A stretch of 64,000 nt of DNA from Clostridia bacterium. GTDB lineage: Bacteria; Bacillota; Clostridia; Oscillospirales; QAKW01. The notes beneath the pieces were generated by a model. It had not been told where the DNA came from. It saw only the letters and a list, made by a program, of their open reading frames with translations, and did no database searches. Numbering within the stretch: position 1 is the stretch's first letter; each line of letters opens with the position of its first letter. Both the position numbers and the translations under genes were made by a program. Positions 55,753 to 64,000 of this stretch are shown in pieces. The stretch is from contig JAFTZM010000026.1 of the NCBI GenBank assembly GCA_017464525.1, positions 1 to 64,000 of the forward strand, written 5' to 3'.

Positions 55753-57135
55753 TTATAATTGTTCTTTTGAGTATATCGTTTCTTTTTTAAATTGTTTTTT
55801 GCGAAAATGCAGCACGCTGAAGAAGATGCCTGAAATGGCCAGGAAGGTCACTGCCCAGGAGATGGGGTAGGAAACAAAGAGCCATTCCAGGGAATGATGC
55901 TTGGCAAAGAGGGTAAAGAGCCATAGTATGCGGAGGCCACAGACCCCCAGCACCGTTACGATCATCGGCGAAAGGGAGATGCCCATTCCCCGCACCGCGC
56001 CGGTGGCCACCTCCAAGATGCCGCAGAGGAAATAGGGCAGGCAGATGCATATCAGCCGTACTGTGCCTGTGTGGAGCGCCTCTGCGGAATCGGCCCCGTA
56101 GAGGCAGAGCAGGGGCTTTGCAAAAAGGCAGACCAGCCCGCCCAGCACAAAGCCGATGATGGTGGTCATCAGCAGGCAGACCCAATAGAGCTTACCGATC
56201 CGTTTATAGTTGTGGGCACCGGTATTCTGACCCGCAAAGTTCATCACCGTTTGGTTGAAGGAGTTCATCACAATATAGAGATACCCCTCCAGATTGGCGG
56301 CGGCGGTGGAACCCGCCAGCGCGACGGAGCCGAAGCTGTTGATAGAGGATTGGATCAGCACATTGGAAATGGCAAACAGCGAGCTTTGGATCCCTGCGGG
56401 TACGCCGATGGCTATCATCCTGAAGAGGGGCTTACGGTGGATGCTCATTTCGCGGAGCTTGAGCTTACAGGCGTCCTCCCGCTTCATCAGCGCCCTGAGG
56501 ATCAGGATCGCCGACACCGCCTGAGAGATGACGGTGGCCAGCGCCACGCCTGCCACATCCATATGGAAAAGAGTGACAAAGATCACATTCAGCACCACGT
56601 TGACCACTCCCGCGAGTGTCAGGTAGAGCATGGGACGCATGGTATCCCCCGCTGCCCGCAAGATGGCGGCACCGAAATTCAGCAAAAGAGTAAAGACCAT
56701 TCCGCTGAAATAAATACGCATATAAAGGGTGGCAAGCTTCAGGTTTTCCTCCGGCGTGTCCATCCACTCCAAAAACTTGCCGCAAAAGGTCACCCCGATC
56801 ACTGTCACGATGACGCCGCAAATGATAGCCACGGGAATGGCGGTGTGTACTGTTTGATGCACCCGTTGCTTATTGCGGGAGCCCAAGGCTTGTGCCACCT
56901 CCACGCCGGCACCCACCGAAAGTCCCATAAACAGGTTAATGATCAGCGAATTCAGCGCACCGGTGGCCCCCACCGAGCCCACCGAGGTCTCGCCGCAGAA
57001 CCAGCCCACCACTATCAGATCGGCGGTGTTAAAAAGCAACTGAAGGGCACCTGTTGCAATAATGGGCAGGGTATACCGAAAAATGGGCAGCAGCAGGGGG
57101 CCGCTTGTCATTTCCTTGGTTCCGATTTTAGCCAT
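55753..57135 (-). CDS. MATE-family efflux transporter
   Basis: The product has 460 residues and 12 helices. Start MAKIGTKEMTSGPLLLPIF is the usual MATE opening (G-x-x-x-x-x-L), then TADLIVVGWFCGETSVGSVG then ATGALNSLIINLFMGLSVG. Second-half repeat RMIAIGVPAGIQSSLFAISN. It exports cations or drugs by Na+/H+ antiport; substrate not indicated. The start at 57135 has GGAGGAAAAA upstream; longer frames are the degenerate copy of the sialidase 5' end. Confidence 0.93.
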   Translation of the reverse strand: MAKIGTKEMTSGPLLLPIFRYTLPIIATGALQLLFNTADLIVVGWFCGETSVGSVGATGALNSLIINLFMGLSVGAGVEVAQALGSRNKQRVHQTVHTAIPVAIICGVIVTVIGVTFCGKFLEWMDTPEENLKLATLYMRIYFSGMVFTLLLNFGAAILRAAGDTMRPMLYLTLAGVVNVVLNVIFVTLFHMDVAGVALATVISQAVSAILILRALMKREDACKLKLREMSIHRKPLFRMIAIGVPAGIQSSLFAISNVLIQSSINSFGSVALAGSTAAANLEGYLYIVMNSFNQTVMNFAGQNTGAHNYKRIGKLYWVCLLMTTIIGFVLGGLVCLFAKPLLCLYGADSAEALHTGTVRLICICLPYFLCGILEVATGAVRGMGISLSPMIVTVLGVCGLRILWLFTLFAKHHSLEWLFVSYPISWAVTFLAISGIFFSVLHFRKKQFKKETIYSKEQL

Positions 57136-57171
57136 GTTTTTCCTCCTGCAGAATGTAAAAACGTCGAAAAC

Positions 57172-57240
57172 AATTTCCAAAATGGACATTAGGTTCACCG
57201 ATTTTTTGAATTTTACAGCGGATTCTCCTTTACTTTTTGA
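57172..57240 (-). repeat. Decayed copy of the sialidase-gene 5' end
   Basis: Read on the minus strand, TAAAGGAGAATCCGCTGTAA then AATTCAAAAAATCGGTGA matches the ribosome site and first codons of the sialidase gene (TAAAGGAGAATTCGCTATGA then AAATCAAAAAAATCGGAGA, about 55752-55715). The ATG is lost. It lies directly upstream of the MATE gene. Confidence 0.6.
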
Positions 57241-57335
57241 AATGCTTCGACTATAATTTATACTACCACGGGAAGAGAACTAATTCAATAAATGGGCAGG
57301 ACATTCTTAAAAAAAGATGTCCGATAAGGAAATGT

Positions 57336-58064
57336 ATGGAATATCGGGAGATCCTTGTTGAGTCGGGAAACGAAAAACTGCATATTTTTATGCAGGTGGG
57401 CTTATCTGCGCGGCAGAATACTATCTCGCCCCTTCATAAGCATTTTTACAGTGAGGTGCAGGCGGTGGTAGAGGGGGAAGCCTCCTTTTTGGTGGAGGAT
57501 CAGCTGCTTTCTCTGGGGCAGGATGAGATGATCCTGATCCCTGCGGAGACCTACCATAAGCGGCATTCCCTTTCAAAAAATGCGCGGCTGATCTCCTTTC
57601 AAGTAAGAAAATCGGCGGAGGATTGCGGCGTGTTCCCCCTGTTCAAGGGGCTGGCGGCGGAGCTTCTGCGGGAGTCCCGAGCCCTGGAGGAAAGCGGAAA
57701 AAGCAATCGGCTGCCCGCTCTGCTTTCGCTGGTTTGTGCACCCCTGACCGAGGGGGAGGATCCCACTATACCCATTTGCGATCGCGCCTACCTGATTGCA
57801 GAGTTTTTTGCTAACCGTTATAATTTGGATATTACGCTGGGGGATCTGGCGGCTTCGCTTTCCCTTTCGGAAAAGCAAACCGAGCGGCTGCTGCGGCACC
57901 ATACCGGCAACACCTTTCGGGGCGAGCTGACCCGCTACCGTATGGAGGCAGCCCGCCGCCTGATGCAGAACGAAGAACTGACCCTTACCGAGATCGCCGA
58001 AAAAGTAGGATATCATTCCTACAGCGGTTTTTGGAAAGCGTTTAATAAAGAAAAGAACCGCTGA
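57336..58064 (+). CDS. AraC-family regulator
   Basis: The product has 242 residues. An N-terminal cupin (SPLHKHFYSEVQAVVEGEAS, LGQDEMILIPAETYHKR) and a C-terminal helix-turn-helix pair (ITLGDLAASLSLSEKQTERLL, LTEIAEKVGYHSYSGFWKAF). It is divergent from the MATE/sialidase genes, so it may control them. Start 57336 follows AAGGAAATGT; the longer frame lacks a site. Confidence 0.9.
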   Translation: MEYREILVESGNEKLHIFMQVGLSARQNTISPLHKHFYSEVQAVVEGEASFLVEDQLLSLGQDEMILIPAETYHKRHSLSKNARLISFQVRKSAEDCGVFPLFKGLAAELLRESRALEESGKSNRLPALLSLVCAPLTEGEDPTIPICDRAYLIAEFFANRYNLDITLGDLAASLSLSEKQTERLLRHHTGNTFRGELTRYRMEAARRLMQNEELTLTEIAEKVGYHSYSGFWKAFNKEKNR

Positions 58065-58092
58065 CGGGCACCCGTCAGCGGCTCTTTTCTTT
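58050..58092. terminator. Bidirectional terminator
   Basis: AAGAAAAGA-CCGCTGACGGG with complement and TCTTTTCTTT. It is shared by the convergent genes ending at 58064 (plus) and 58091 (minus). Confidence 0.9.
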
Positions 58093-58960
58093 ATTCCATT
58101 ATTTTGCTGAAATACCGGCTGGTATCGGCCATGAATTTCAGGGCGGTGGGGTAGAGCTCCACCGGCATATGGCGGAAGAATGCATCCGCCTCCAGCGTAT
58201 AAGGCCCGCTGTAGCCCACCTCTTTGAGGGCGCGGAAGATGTCTTCCATCGGCATTCTGCCGCAACCCGCGAGGGTGTGGGAATCGTCGTGGTAGTTGTT
58301 ATCGTGGATGTGGAGTGCCTGAATGCGGCTGCCCATGGCCTTGATCATTGCCACGGGGTCCTCGCCCACTAGTACCGTATGCCCCAGATCCAGGCAGGCG
58401 CAGAAATGGTCGCCGCCCCCGGCATTGAGGGTATCCACATAGCGGTTGAATTCGGCGGCACGAGAGCAGGTATCGTGGTCGATGACCTTACGGTCCCGAT
58501 TGGTCTTCCACATATTTTCCAAGCAGATCTTAATGCCGTACTCCTCGCAGAGGGGCAAGAAACGCTTGTAAAAAGCCATATTAGTTTCGAAAAGCTCTTC
58601 CTCATGCCCGAAATAGGGGGTATGATGAATGGGGTGGATCACCATCAGCTTAACGCCTGCCAAAGCGGCAATCTCAACACTTCTGTAGATGACGGGGAAG
58701 ATCTCTGTTTCAAAATCCCGGTGGGTAAAATCAAAGCTGAAGGGGGCGTGGGATTGAATAAAGGGCACCCCAATGCTGCGGGCATATTCGCCCAGCTTTT
58801 TGGCTTCCTCTTTATAATTTTCCCCCATCCAGCGGGATCTCTGTTCCATATCGAAAAGGGAAAGATCAGCGCCGTCGAAACCTGCTGCCTTGATCATATC
58901 CAAGGCGGTTTCTTCGGAATAATGCTTGATAAGTACCTCTGTGGTTTCAACGATCTTCAT
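58091..58960 (-). CDS. Sugar phosphate isomerase/epimerase-like TIM barrel
   Basis: The product has 289 residues of the xylose-isomerase-like family (AP endonuclease 2-like). Metal-ligand motifs: KICLENMWK (Glu), ACLDLGHTVLVGEDP (Asp and His), IQALHIHDNNYHDDSHTLAG (His/Asp) and YTLEADAFF (Glu). It may isomerise or epimerise a keto sugar or act on myo-inositol-type substrates. Start 58960 has GGAGAACTGAA upstream; the longer frame is rejected. One base separates it from manA on the same strand. Confidence 0.9.
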   Translation of the reverse strand: MKIVETTEVLIKHYSEETALDMIKAAGFDGADLSLFDMEQRSRWMGENYKEEAKKLGEYARSIGVPFIQSHAPFSFDFTHRDFETEIFPVIYRSVEIAALAGVKLMVIHPIHHTPYFGHEEELFETNMAFYKRFLPLCEEYGIKICLENMWKTNRDRKVIDHDTCSRAAEFNRYVDTLNAGGGDHFCACLDLGHTVLVGEDPVAMIKAMGSRIQALHIHDNNYHDDSHTLAGCGRMPMEDIFRALKEVGYSGPYTLEADAFFRHMPVELYPTALKFMADTSRYFSKIME

Positions 58961-58961
58961 T

Positions 58962-59861
58962 TCAGTTCTCCTTAACGGTGAGCACCTTAAGCGCTCCGGA
59001 AACGGTGTAAGCCCCCATTCCGGCGGGCAGATAGCAGCATTCGCCGGCCTTGAGGGGGTATTCCTCGCCGCCTGTGGCAATAATGCCGTTGCCTTCGGTG
59101 ACCATCAGCACTTCAAAATCCGTCACATTGCCGCTGAAGCCGCCCTGCTTTTCCTCTACCTTGAAGTAGCAGCAGTTTACAATGCCCTCTTTCCCCGCCT
59201 CAAACTGCAGGGCTTCCACCTGCTCGGGGGTGAATTCCTTGGCGGCGGCCATGGATTTTTCGATGTGCAAGGGGCGCTTCTTTCCGTCGGCTCCCACCCG
59301 GTCATAGTCGTATACCCGGTAGGTGAGGTCGCTGTTTTGCTGGATCTCGGCCACCAGGATCCCGGCGCCGATGCCGTGGATCATGCCGGCAGGGATGAAA
59401 TAGGTTTCGCCCGCCTTGACCGGCTGATGATGCAAAACAGAATCCACATCCCCGGCAGCCACCGCTGCCTTGAAATCGGCGGCGTTCTTGCCGGGCTTGA
59501 GGCCGTAGATCAGCTCTGCCCCCTCCTCGGCCTCCATGATATACCACATTTCGGTCTTGCCCTGATCGCCGTCCAGAGCTGCCAGGGCATCGTCGGGATG
59601 CACCTGCACAGAGAGCTTATCGGCGGCATCGATAAATTTGATCAGCAGGGGGAAGGGCGCATCGGTCTCTAAGTATTCCCGCAGGGTCATGCCGGCATAT
59701 TCGCCGTTGCGGATGGTGCATTGATCCTCCGGACGTACCGAGAGCACCCATAGCTCGCTGAATTTTTCGTAGGGGCAATGGGGATCATAGCGGAATAGCT
59801 TCTTGCCGCCCCAAAGAGCGGTTTTTGAAATGGCAGACAGTAATAACGGATACTTATTCAT
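58962..59861 (-). CDS. manA: Mannose-6-phosphate isomerase, type I
   Basis: Interconverts mannose-6-P and fructose-6-P using Zn2+. 299 residues, as short Firmicutes ManA. Motifs: KTALWGGKKLF, SELWVLSVRPEDQCTI, DKLSVQVHPDDA (zinc ligands), KTEMWYIMEAEEGAELIYGL and TYFIPAGMIHGIGAGILVAE then IQQNSDLTYRVYDYDR (active site). It overlaps the cohesin gene end by eight bases and precedes the epimerase-like gene. Links mannose into glycolysis. Confidence 0.96.
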   Translation of the reverse strand: MNKYPLLLSAISKTALWGGKKLFRYDPHCPYEKFSELWVLSVRPEDQCTIRNGEYAGMTLREYLETDAPFPLLIKFIDAADKLSVQVHPDDALAALDGDQGKTEMWYIMEAEEGAELIYGLKPGKNAADFKAAVAAGDVDSVLHHQPVKAGETYFIPAGMIHGIGAGILVAEIQQNSDLTYRVYDYDRVGADGKKRPLHIEKSMAAAKEFTPEQVEALQFEAGKEGIVNCCYFKVEEKQGGFSGNVTDFEVLMVTEGNGIIATGGEEYPLKAGECCYLPAGMGAYTVSGALKVLTVKEN

Positions 59862-60852
59862 GGTGTTCTCCCCTCTTTTTCTTAGCGATAAACCAAACGA
59901 GCAGTGCGATCAAAGCGGCGGAGAGCAGTACTCCTGCCACGCCCAGCACCACCGGCCATTCGATCCTGCCGGGTGCGCCCGGCTCCTCGGCAGTGGGGGA
60001 CTTCAATTCCTGCTCAATGACCGTAATAGAGCCTTCCTCATCCTTTTCCACGGTGATGGAGCCGGCATCCTTGCCCTCCTCTGTTTTCAGGGGGATCTTG
60101 GTGGGAACATTGGTCTGAAGATCCTCGGGGAATTCCGGTACATAGGTAGTGGTGGTACCGTCCTCCTCCACGTGGATGATCTCTTCGTTCTTTTCATCCA
60201 CCGCCCAGCTGCCGGTGGGCTTTTTGGACTCCTCCTCGGTGGGGGTATCCTCTGCCGGCGCATCGGTAACAGGATCGTCGGTAGGTTCTCCGGTGCTGTC
60301 GTCGGGCGTTTCGGTGGGGGTCTCGCCGGGAGTTTCATCCGGCGTTTCATTCGGTGTTTCATCGGGGGCGGTGCCGTCATCACCCACATAAATGCGGGCC
60401 TCCTCGATGGCCGGGGTCATCCGGGTAAGATCGGCACCGAAGAATTCCTCATGCACGATCTTCAGCAGGGCGCCTTCGGTGCCCTCTGTTTCGCTGATGA
60501 TCTTAAAGGTAACGGTGAAAAGCTCCATATCCCCTTCGATGACCTTTTTGGCGTCGGCAGAAAGGGCGTTGACCGCCTTCTGGCCGTCGTAGGTGGCGTT
60601 GACATTAATGATAAAGAGGCCGGCGGTGTCCACATTCTTGCCTTCCACCACTTCCAGAGCGGCGGTGTCGTAGGTAAAGATCACCCGGTAGGAGGCACAG
60701 ACCGGTGCATTCTGCACCGAGGCGGTCACCGTAACGGTATCCCCCACATTTCCGTAGGCGCTTTCCATTCGGAAGGTCAGATCCTCCCCTTCGGCAAATA
60801 CTGCAGGGGTGAGCAGCACAAGTGCCAGCAACAAACATAAAATACGCTTCAT
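59854..60852 (-). CDS. Surface-anchored protein with a cohesin-like domain
   Basis: The product has 332 residues. Signal peptide (LCLLLALVLLTPAVFA), then a single cohesin-like beta-sandwich at about residues 26-155 (GNVGDTVTVTASVQNAP, SYRVIFTYDTAALEVVEG, VTFKIISET), then a Pro/Thr/Glu-rich linker with repeated DETPxETPDETPGE units, a second small segment (SWAVDEKNEEIIHVEEDG) and a C-terminal helix with KKKRG tail. Cohesins bind dockerins to assemble enzymes on the surface. No dockerin is visible in this window. The fold call is from sequence pattern only. Confidence 0.75.
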   Translation of the reverse strand: MKRILCLLLALVLLTPAVFAEGEDLTFRMESAYGNVGDTVTVTASVQNAPVCASYRVIFTYDTAALEVVEGKNVDTAGLFIINVNATYDGQKAVNALSADAKKVIEGDMELFTVTFKIISETEGTEGALLKIVHEEFFGADLTRMTPAIEEARIYVGDDGTAPDETPNETPDETPGETPTETPDDSTGEPTDDPVTDAPAEDTPTEEESKKPTGSWAVDEKNEEIIHVEEDGTTTTYVPEFPEDLQTNVPTKIPLKTEEGKDAGSITVEKDEEGSITVIEQELKSPTAEEPGAPGRIEWPVVLGVAGVLLSAALIALLVWFIAKKKRGEHHE

Positions 60853-60855
60853 GAT

Positions 60856-61671
60856 TTATTTTCCTTTCGTATTATATAACTTTTTGAATTCCCGGGGGGT
60901 CATCCCCATCTGCTTTTTGAAAAGCTGGTTGAAGAATTTCGCATCGGAGTACCCCACCAGACCGCTGATCTCGGCGATCTTTTTGGAGGTATTGGCCAGC
61001 AGCCGGCAACTTTCCCGGATCCGCACGCTTTGCAGGTAGGCCTGAAAGGTCATGCCGGTCTCCTCCTTGAACCGCTTGCTCACATAGGCTAAGCTATAGC
61101 AGCACTTTCTGGCCAGTTCTGCCAGCGAGAGCTTTTCCATAAAGTTCTTTTCCACCTGATCGGTGATGTATTGCACCAGCTCACTTTCCTCCGGCTCCCC
61201 GGCGGGGCGGTGGAGGCGGCGCATGGTATGGATCAGGATCTCGATCAGCTGGCAGCGCATCATCTCCTGGTGCCCTACCGGCTTTTCATTGGATTCCTTG
61301 GAGAGGCGGTTGAAAAGCCGGCCGATGTGGCCGTCGTGATCGTGAAAGATCATGCCGGTGGGCTGCTCGCTTAAGTTGCGGTAGTTGAATTTGATCAGGT
61401 AATTATCTGCCAGATCCTGAAACCGGCGGCAGTCCGAGAGGGTCTCATCGATGAGCCGGGGCAGAAAGAGGCAGTTGATCACCACAAAGGGGGTCTGCCC
61501 GATCTGATCGTATTTATGCTTCACCCCGTAGTCCACGATGAAGTAATCCCCTTGCCCGATCACCGAGGTACGGTCTCCGATCACATGGGTCGCCCGCCCC
61601 TGCACCACATAGCTCAGCTCCAGAAAATCATGGTCATGATAGGCAACATTAGGGGTCGCCGCAGTGGTCAT
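60856..61671 (-). CDS. AraC-family regulator
   Basis: The product has about 271 residues from ATG 61671. Cupin part: AYHDHDFLELSYVVQGRATH, IGQGDYFIVDYG. DNA-binding part: LSLAELARKCCYSLAYVSKR then FKEETGMTF and AEISGLVGYSDAKFFNQLFK then KQMGMTPREFKKLY. It is divergent from the GH106-like gene, so it likely controls that. The reading frame stays open upstream to 61731 with family-like residues (EFAIETKHFSKLKDEKIL) but no ATG, GTG or TTG in frame, while GGGGGTG lies before it (see findings). Confidence 0.88.
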   Translation of the reverse strand: MTTAATPNVAYHDHDFLELSYVVQGRATHVIGDRTSVIGQGDYFIVDYGVKHKYDQIGQTPFVVINCLFLPRLIDETLSDCRRFQDLADNYLIKFNYRNLSEQPTGMIFHDHDGHIGRLFNRLSKESNEKPVGHQEMMRCQLIEILIHTMRRLHRPAGEPEESELVQYITDQVEKNFMEKLSLAELARKCCYSLAYVSKRFKEETGMTFQAYLQSVRIRESCRLLANTSKKIAEISGLVGYSDAKFFNQLFKKQMGMTPREFKKLYNTKGK

Positions 61672-61759
61672 CAGGATCTTTTCATCCTTGAGCTTGGAAA
61701 AGTGCTTGGTCTCGATAGCAAATTCACCCCCTATTTTTTGAAAAATGACGGTTGTTTTT

Positions 61760-61789
61760 ATTATACCATTAGGTTTATAATGATGTCAA
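61760..61789 (-). promoter_or_regulatory. Promoter of the AraC-family gene
   Basis: On the minus strand: TTGACA (61789-61784), 18-base spacer, TATAAT (61765-61760). The divergent GH gene may use TATAAT at 61776-61781 with a weak -35. Confidence 0.75.
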
Positions 61790-61808
61790 CAGAAAGGGGA
61801 GAATTTCC

Positions 61809-64000
61809 ATGTTATACAAGCAGAATAAAGGAAAAGAGCTGGATATGGCGCTTTTTCAGAAACCCACCTCCGAATACCGGGGCACGCCCTTCTGGGCATG
61901 GAACTGCAAACTGGATCCGGATCAGATCCGGCGGCAGGTGGATTACTTTAAAGAAATGGGCTTTGGTGGCTTTCATATGCATTGCCGGGTAGGCCTTGCT
62001 ACCCCCTATTTGAGCGAGGAGTTCATGGATTGCATCAAGGCCTGTGTGACCAAGGCCAAGGATGAGCAGATGCTGGCTTGGCTCTATGATGAGGATCGCT
62101 GGGCCAGCGGCGCTGCCGGCGGATTTGTGACCAAGGAGAAAAAGTTTCGCCTGAAGAACCTGAAAATGAGCACCACCCGCCCTGCGGAGTTTCTGGATAA
62201 AACTACCGCCTTTGATATGGGCAAGCCCTACTTCCTGGCGGCCTATGATATTCAGAAGAACGAAGAGGGCGTTATCACCGCCTACCGCCGTGTGGGCATC
62301 GATGAGGAGGCTGTGGGGACCAAGTGGTATGCTTCTGTGCACACCGCTGCCGATAACCCTTGGTTTAATAATCAGGCCTACCCCGACACGATGGATGAGG
62401 AGACCATGCAGCGGTTTATCGAGGTGACCTATCAGGCTTATCACGAAGCGGTGGGCGAAGATTTTGATGGGGTCGTTCCCGCCATCTTCACCGATGAGCC
62501 CAACTTTCTCTGCCGTGAAAAGAACGTGGTAGATAAAGCCGCCTCCGACGACGAGATCAGCTGCTCCTGGAGTCGCTTCTTTGAAGAAAAATATTCCGAA
62601 CGCTACGGCGAGGATATCCTTGATCGGGTCCCCGAGATCTTTTGGCTTACCGCCGATGGAAGGGATACCGAGATCAAATACCGCTTCTATGATTTCTGCG
62701 CGGAGCGGTTTGCTATTTGCTTTGCGGATCAGTGCGGCAAGTGGTGCGAGGAGCACGGCCTGGCCCTGACCGGCCACATTCTGCGGGAGGAAAGCCTGGA
62801 GAAGCAGGTGCCCGCCACCGGCGATAATATGCGCCAGTACCGCTCCTTCACCATCCCCGGTATCGATATGCTCTGCGATAACGTGGAGCTGACCACCGCC
62901 AAGCAATGCCAATCGGTGGTCCACCAGATGGGCAAGGAGGCTATGCTCTCCGAGCTTTATGGCGTGACCAACTGGGACTTCGATTTCCGCGGTCATAAAT
63001 TCCAGGGTGATTGGCAGGCGGCCTTGGGTGTCACCGTCCGGGTGCCCCATCTTTCCTGGATGAGCATGGCCGGCGAGGCCAAGCGGGATTACCCTGCCTC
63101 TATTTTCTATCAATCTGCCTGGTATAAGGAATATCCCTACTTAGAGGATCATTTTTCACGGCTGAATACTGTTCTCACCCGGGGTACCCCCGAGGTGCGG
63201 GTGGGCCTTATTCATCCGGTGGAAAGCTATTGGATCCTCTATGGCCCCAACGACCAGACCGGCGAAGCCCGCCGGGTGCTGGATGAAAACTTCAAGACGG
63301 TCACCAAATGGCTGTTGGAGGGGCATCAGGATTTCAACTATGTCAATGAGTCCCTGCTGGCTGAACTGCAGGATGCTGCCAAGCCCCACTGCGTAGGGCA
63401 GATGGAATATGATGCCATTGTGGTGCCCGATTGCCGCACCCTCCGTACCACCACCCTGAACTACTTAGATCAATTTATGGAAAAGGGCGGTAAGGTGATC
63501 TTTATGAGCGGCTGCCCTGCCTATGTGGATGGGGTAAAGAGCGATGCCGCCAAGGCGGTTTATGAAAAGGCGACCTGCATCTCCTTTAATAAGACCGATG
63601 TGATCGAGGCGCTGGAATGTTGCCGCCGGGTAGATATCCGCAAGACCAACGGCCTTCCCGCCGAGCGTTATCTCTATCAGATGCGGAAGGACGGCGCCGA
63701 TCAATGGCTCTTTGTGGCCCCCTTCCAGCGCCCGGATCGGGCCTCCACTACGGCGCAGCGGGAGGATACCGGTGCTGTACGCGGCGAAAAGATCGAGATC
63801 ACCGTGGCCGGCACCTGGCAGCCAAATCTCTATGATACCCTCACCGGGAAGGTGCTGCCCATCAGCTTCCGCCATGTGGGCAATAAAACGGTGATCCTCC
63901 ATGAGATGTTTGTTTCCGATAGCTTGCTTATCAAGCTTTCTGCTCCCCATTATCATGAATTTATTCAGGAGAAGGCGGAACGGTTCGTTGTGGCTCGCCG
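61809..64000 (+). CDS. Large glycosyl hydrolase, GH106-like (cut by window end)
   Basis: At least 730 residues; the end lies beyond the window. No signal peptide. EYRGTPFWAWNCKLDPDQIR then RQVDYFKEMGFGGFHMHCRV is the characteristic start of GH106-like (alpha-L-rhamnosidase-related) proteins, followed by AWLYDEDRWASGAAGGFVT, VPAIFTDEPNFLC (acidic pair) and TGHILREESLEKQV. It would remove terminal sugars such as rhamnose from plant or bacterial glycans. GGGGAGAATTTCC precedes ATG at 61809. Family-level substrate is uncertain. Confidence 0.82.
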   Translation, partial: MLYKQNKGKELDMALFQKPTSEYRGTPFWAWNCKLDPDQIRRQVDYFKEMGFGGFHMHCRVGLATPYLSEEFMDCIKACVTKAKDEQMLAWLYDEDRWASGAAGGFVTKEKKFRLKNLKMSTTRPAEFLDKTTAFDMGKPYFLAAYDIQKNEEGVITAYRRVGIDEEAVGTKWYASVHTAADNPWFNNQAYPDTMDEETMQRFIEVTYQAYHEAVGEDFDGVVPAIFTDEPNFLCREKNVVDKAASDDEISCSWSRFFEEKYSERYGEDILDRVPEIFWLTADGRDTEIKYRFYDFCAERFAICFADQCGKWCEEHGLALTGHILREESLEKQVPATGDNMRQYRSFTIPGIDMLCDNVELTTAKQCQSVVHQMGKEAMLSELYGVTNWDFDFRGHKFQGDWQAALGVTVRVPHLSWMSMAGEAKRDYPASIFYQSAWYKEYPYLEDHFSRLNTVLTRGTPEVRVGLIHPVESYWILYGPNDQTGEARRVLDENFKTVTKWLLEGHQDFNYVNESLLAELQDAAKPHCVGQMEYDAIVVPDCRTLRTTTLNYLDQFMEKGGKVIFMSGCPAYVDGVKSDAAKAVYEKATCISFNKTDVIEALECCRRVDIRKTNGLPAERYLYQMRKDGADQWLFVAPFQRPDRASTTAQREDTGAVRGEKIEITVAGTWQPNLYDTLTGKVLPISFRHVGNKTVILHEMFVSDSLLIKLSAPHYHEFIQEKAERFVVAR

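Overview
The window looks like chromosome from an anaerobic, spore-former-related Clostridia bacterium, probably a gut Oscillospirales/Ruminococcaceae-type lineage. The signs are AGGAGG-type ribosome sites with several TTG/GTG starts, a Spo0A-family regulator with 0A boxes, tRNA genes with encoded CCA, many AraC regulators beside sugar-catabolism genes, a cohesin-like surface protein and a Firmicutes-style his operon led by a YerC/HisR-type gene. The order is inferred from gene content, not from a phylogeny.

Layout. 1-6.7 kb: the right end of an IS3-family element, a four-gene operon on the minus strand (MFS carrier, small membrane protein, two exported unknowns), DUF378, then two envelope proteins coupled to mntP. 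6.7-11.6 kb: a minus-strand envelope block with a TIR-domain protein, an LtaS-like phosphotransferase and a YgjV-type protein. 11.6-19.9 kb: tRNA-Asn and tRNA-Glu, an atypical Spo0A-like regulator, a class-I amidotransferase-type hydrolase, a PadR-HAAS-DUF4097 operon carrying a MITE-like insertion, a nuclease/phosphatase lipoprotein, an SGNH hydrolase, an AEC transporter and a glycosidase-like protein. 19.9-22.9 kb: an ATP-grasp ligase with two alpha/beta-hydrolases, then tRNA-Arg. 23.2-29.8 kb: a complete glucuronate operon (uxaC-uxuA-uxuB-KDPG aldolase-KDG kinase) with a divergent AraC regulator. 29.8-33.8 kb: a MITE, then threonine aldolase, a nitrilase-GDPD fusion and a beta-helix protein. 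33.9-37.9 kb: YitT, then SPFH / zinc-ribbon / TPM genes resembling B. subtilis ydjI-ydjG-ydjH.

37.9-42.8 kb is a rearranged, AT-richer accessory island. It holds a HAD gene, a duplicated tail of the TPM gene, a severed Rhs signal-peptide start, two Rhs core/toxin-tail cassettes each followed by a small membrane protein (candidate immunity), and a short repeat (core GGGGACGGTTCTGTGATT) at every junction. 42.8-45.1 kb: an acyl-CoA synthetase and a very short protein with a tubulin/FtsZ-type GGTGSG loop. 45.2-54.4 kb: a complete histidine operon (hisR-like, hisZGDCBHAF-IE, PHP histidinol phosphatase) ending in a DUF4886 gene. 54.5-64 kb: sugar-related genes (sialidase-like BNR protein, nanA-like stub, MATE exporter, AraC regulators, sugar epimerase-like protein, manA, cohesin protein, and a large GH106-like hydrolase running off the end).

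The strongest leads are the Spo0A-like protein whose phospho-acceptor Asp is replaced by Glu, the roughly 211-residue tubulin-superfamily protein, the repeat-bounded Rhs cassette island, the nitrilase-GDPD fusion, and the ATP-grasp/two-esterase operon. All assignments come from reading the sequence; no database search was run.
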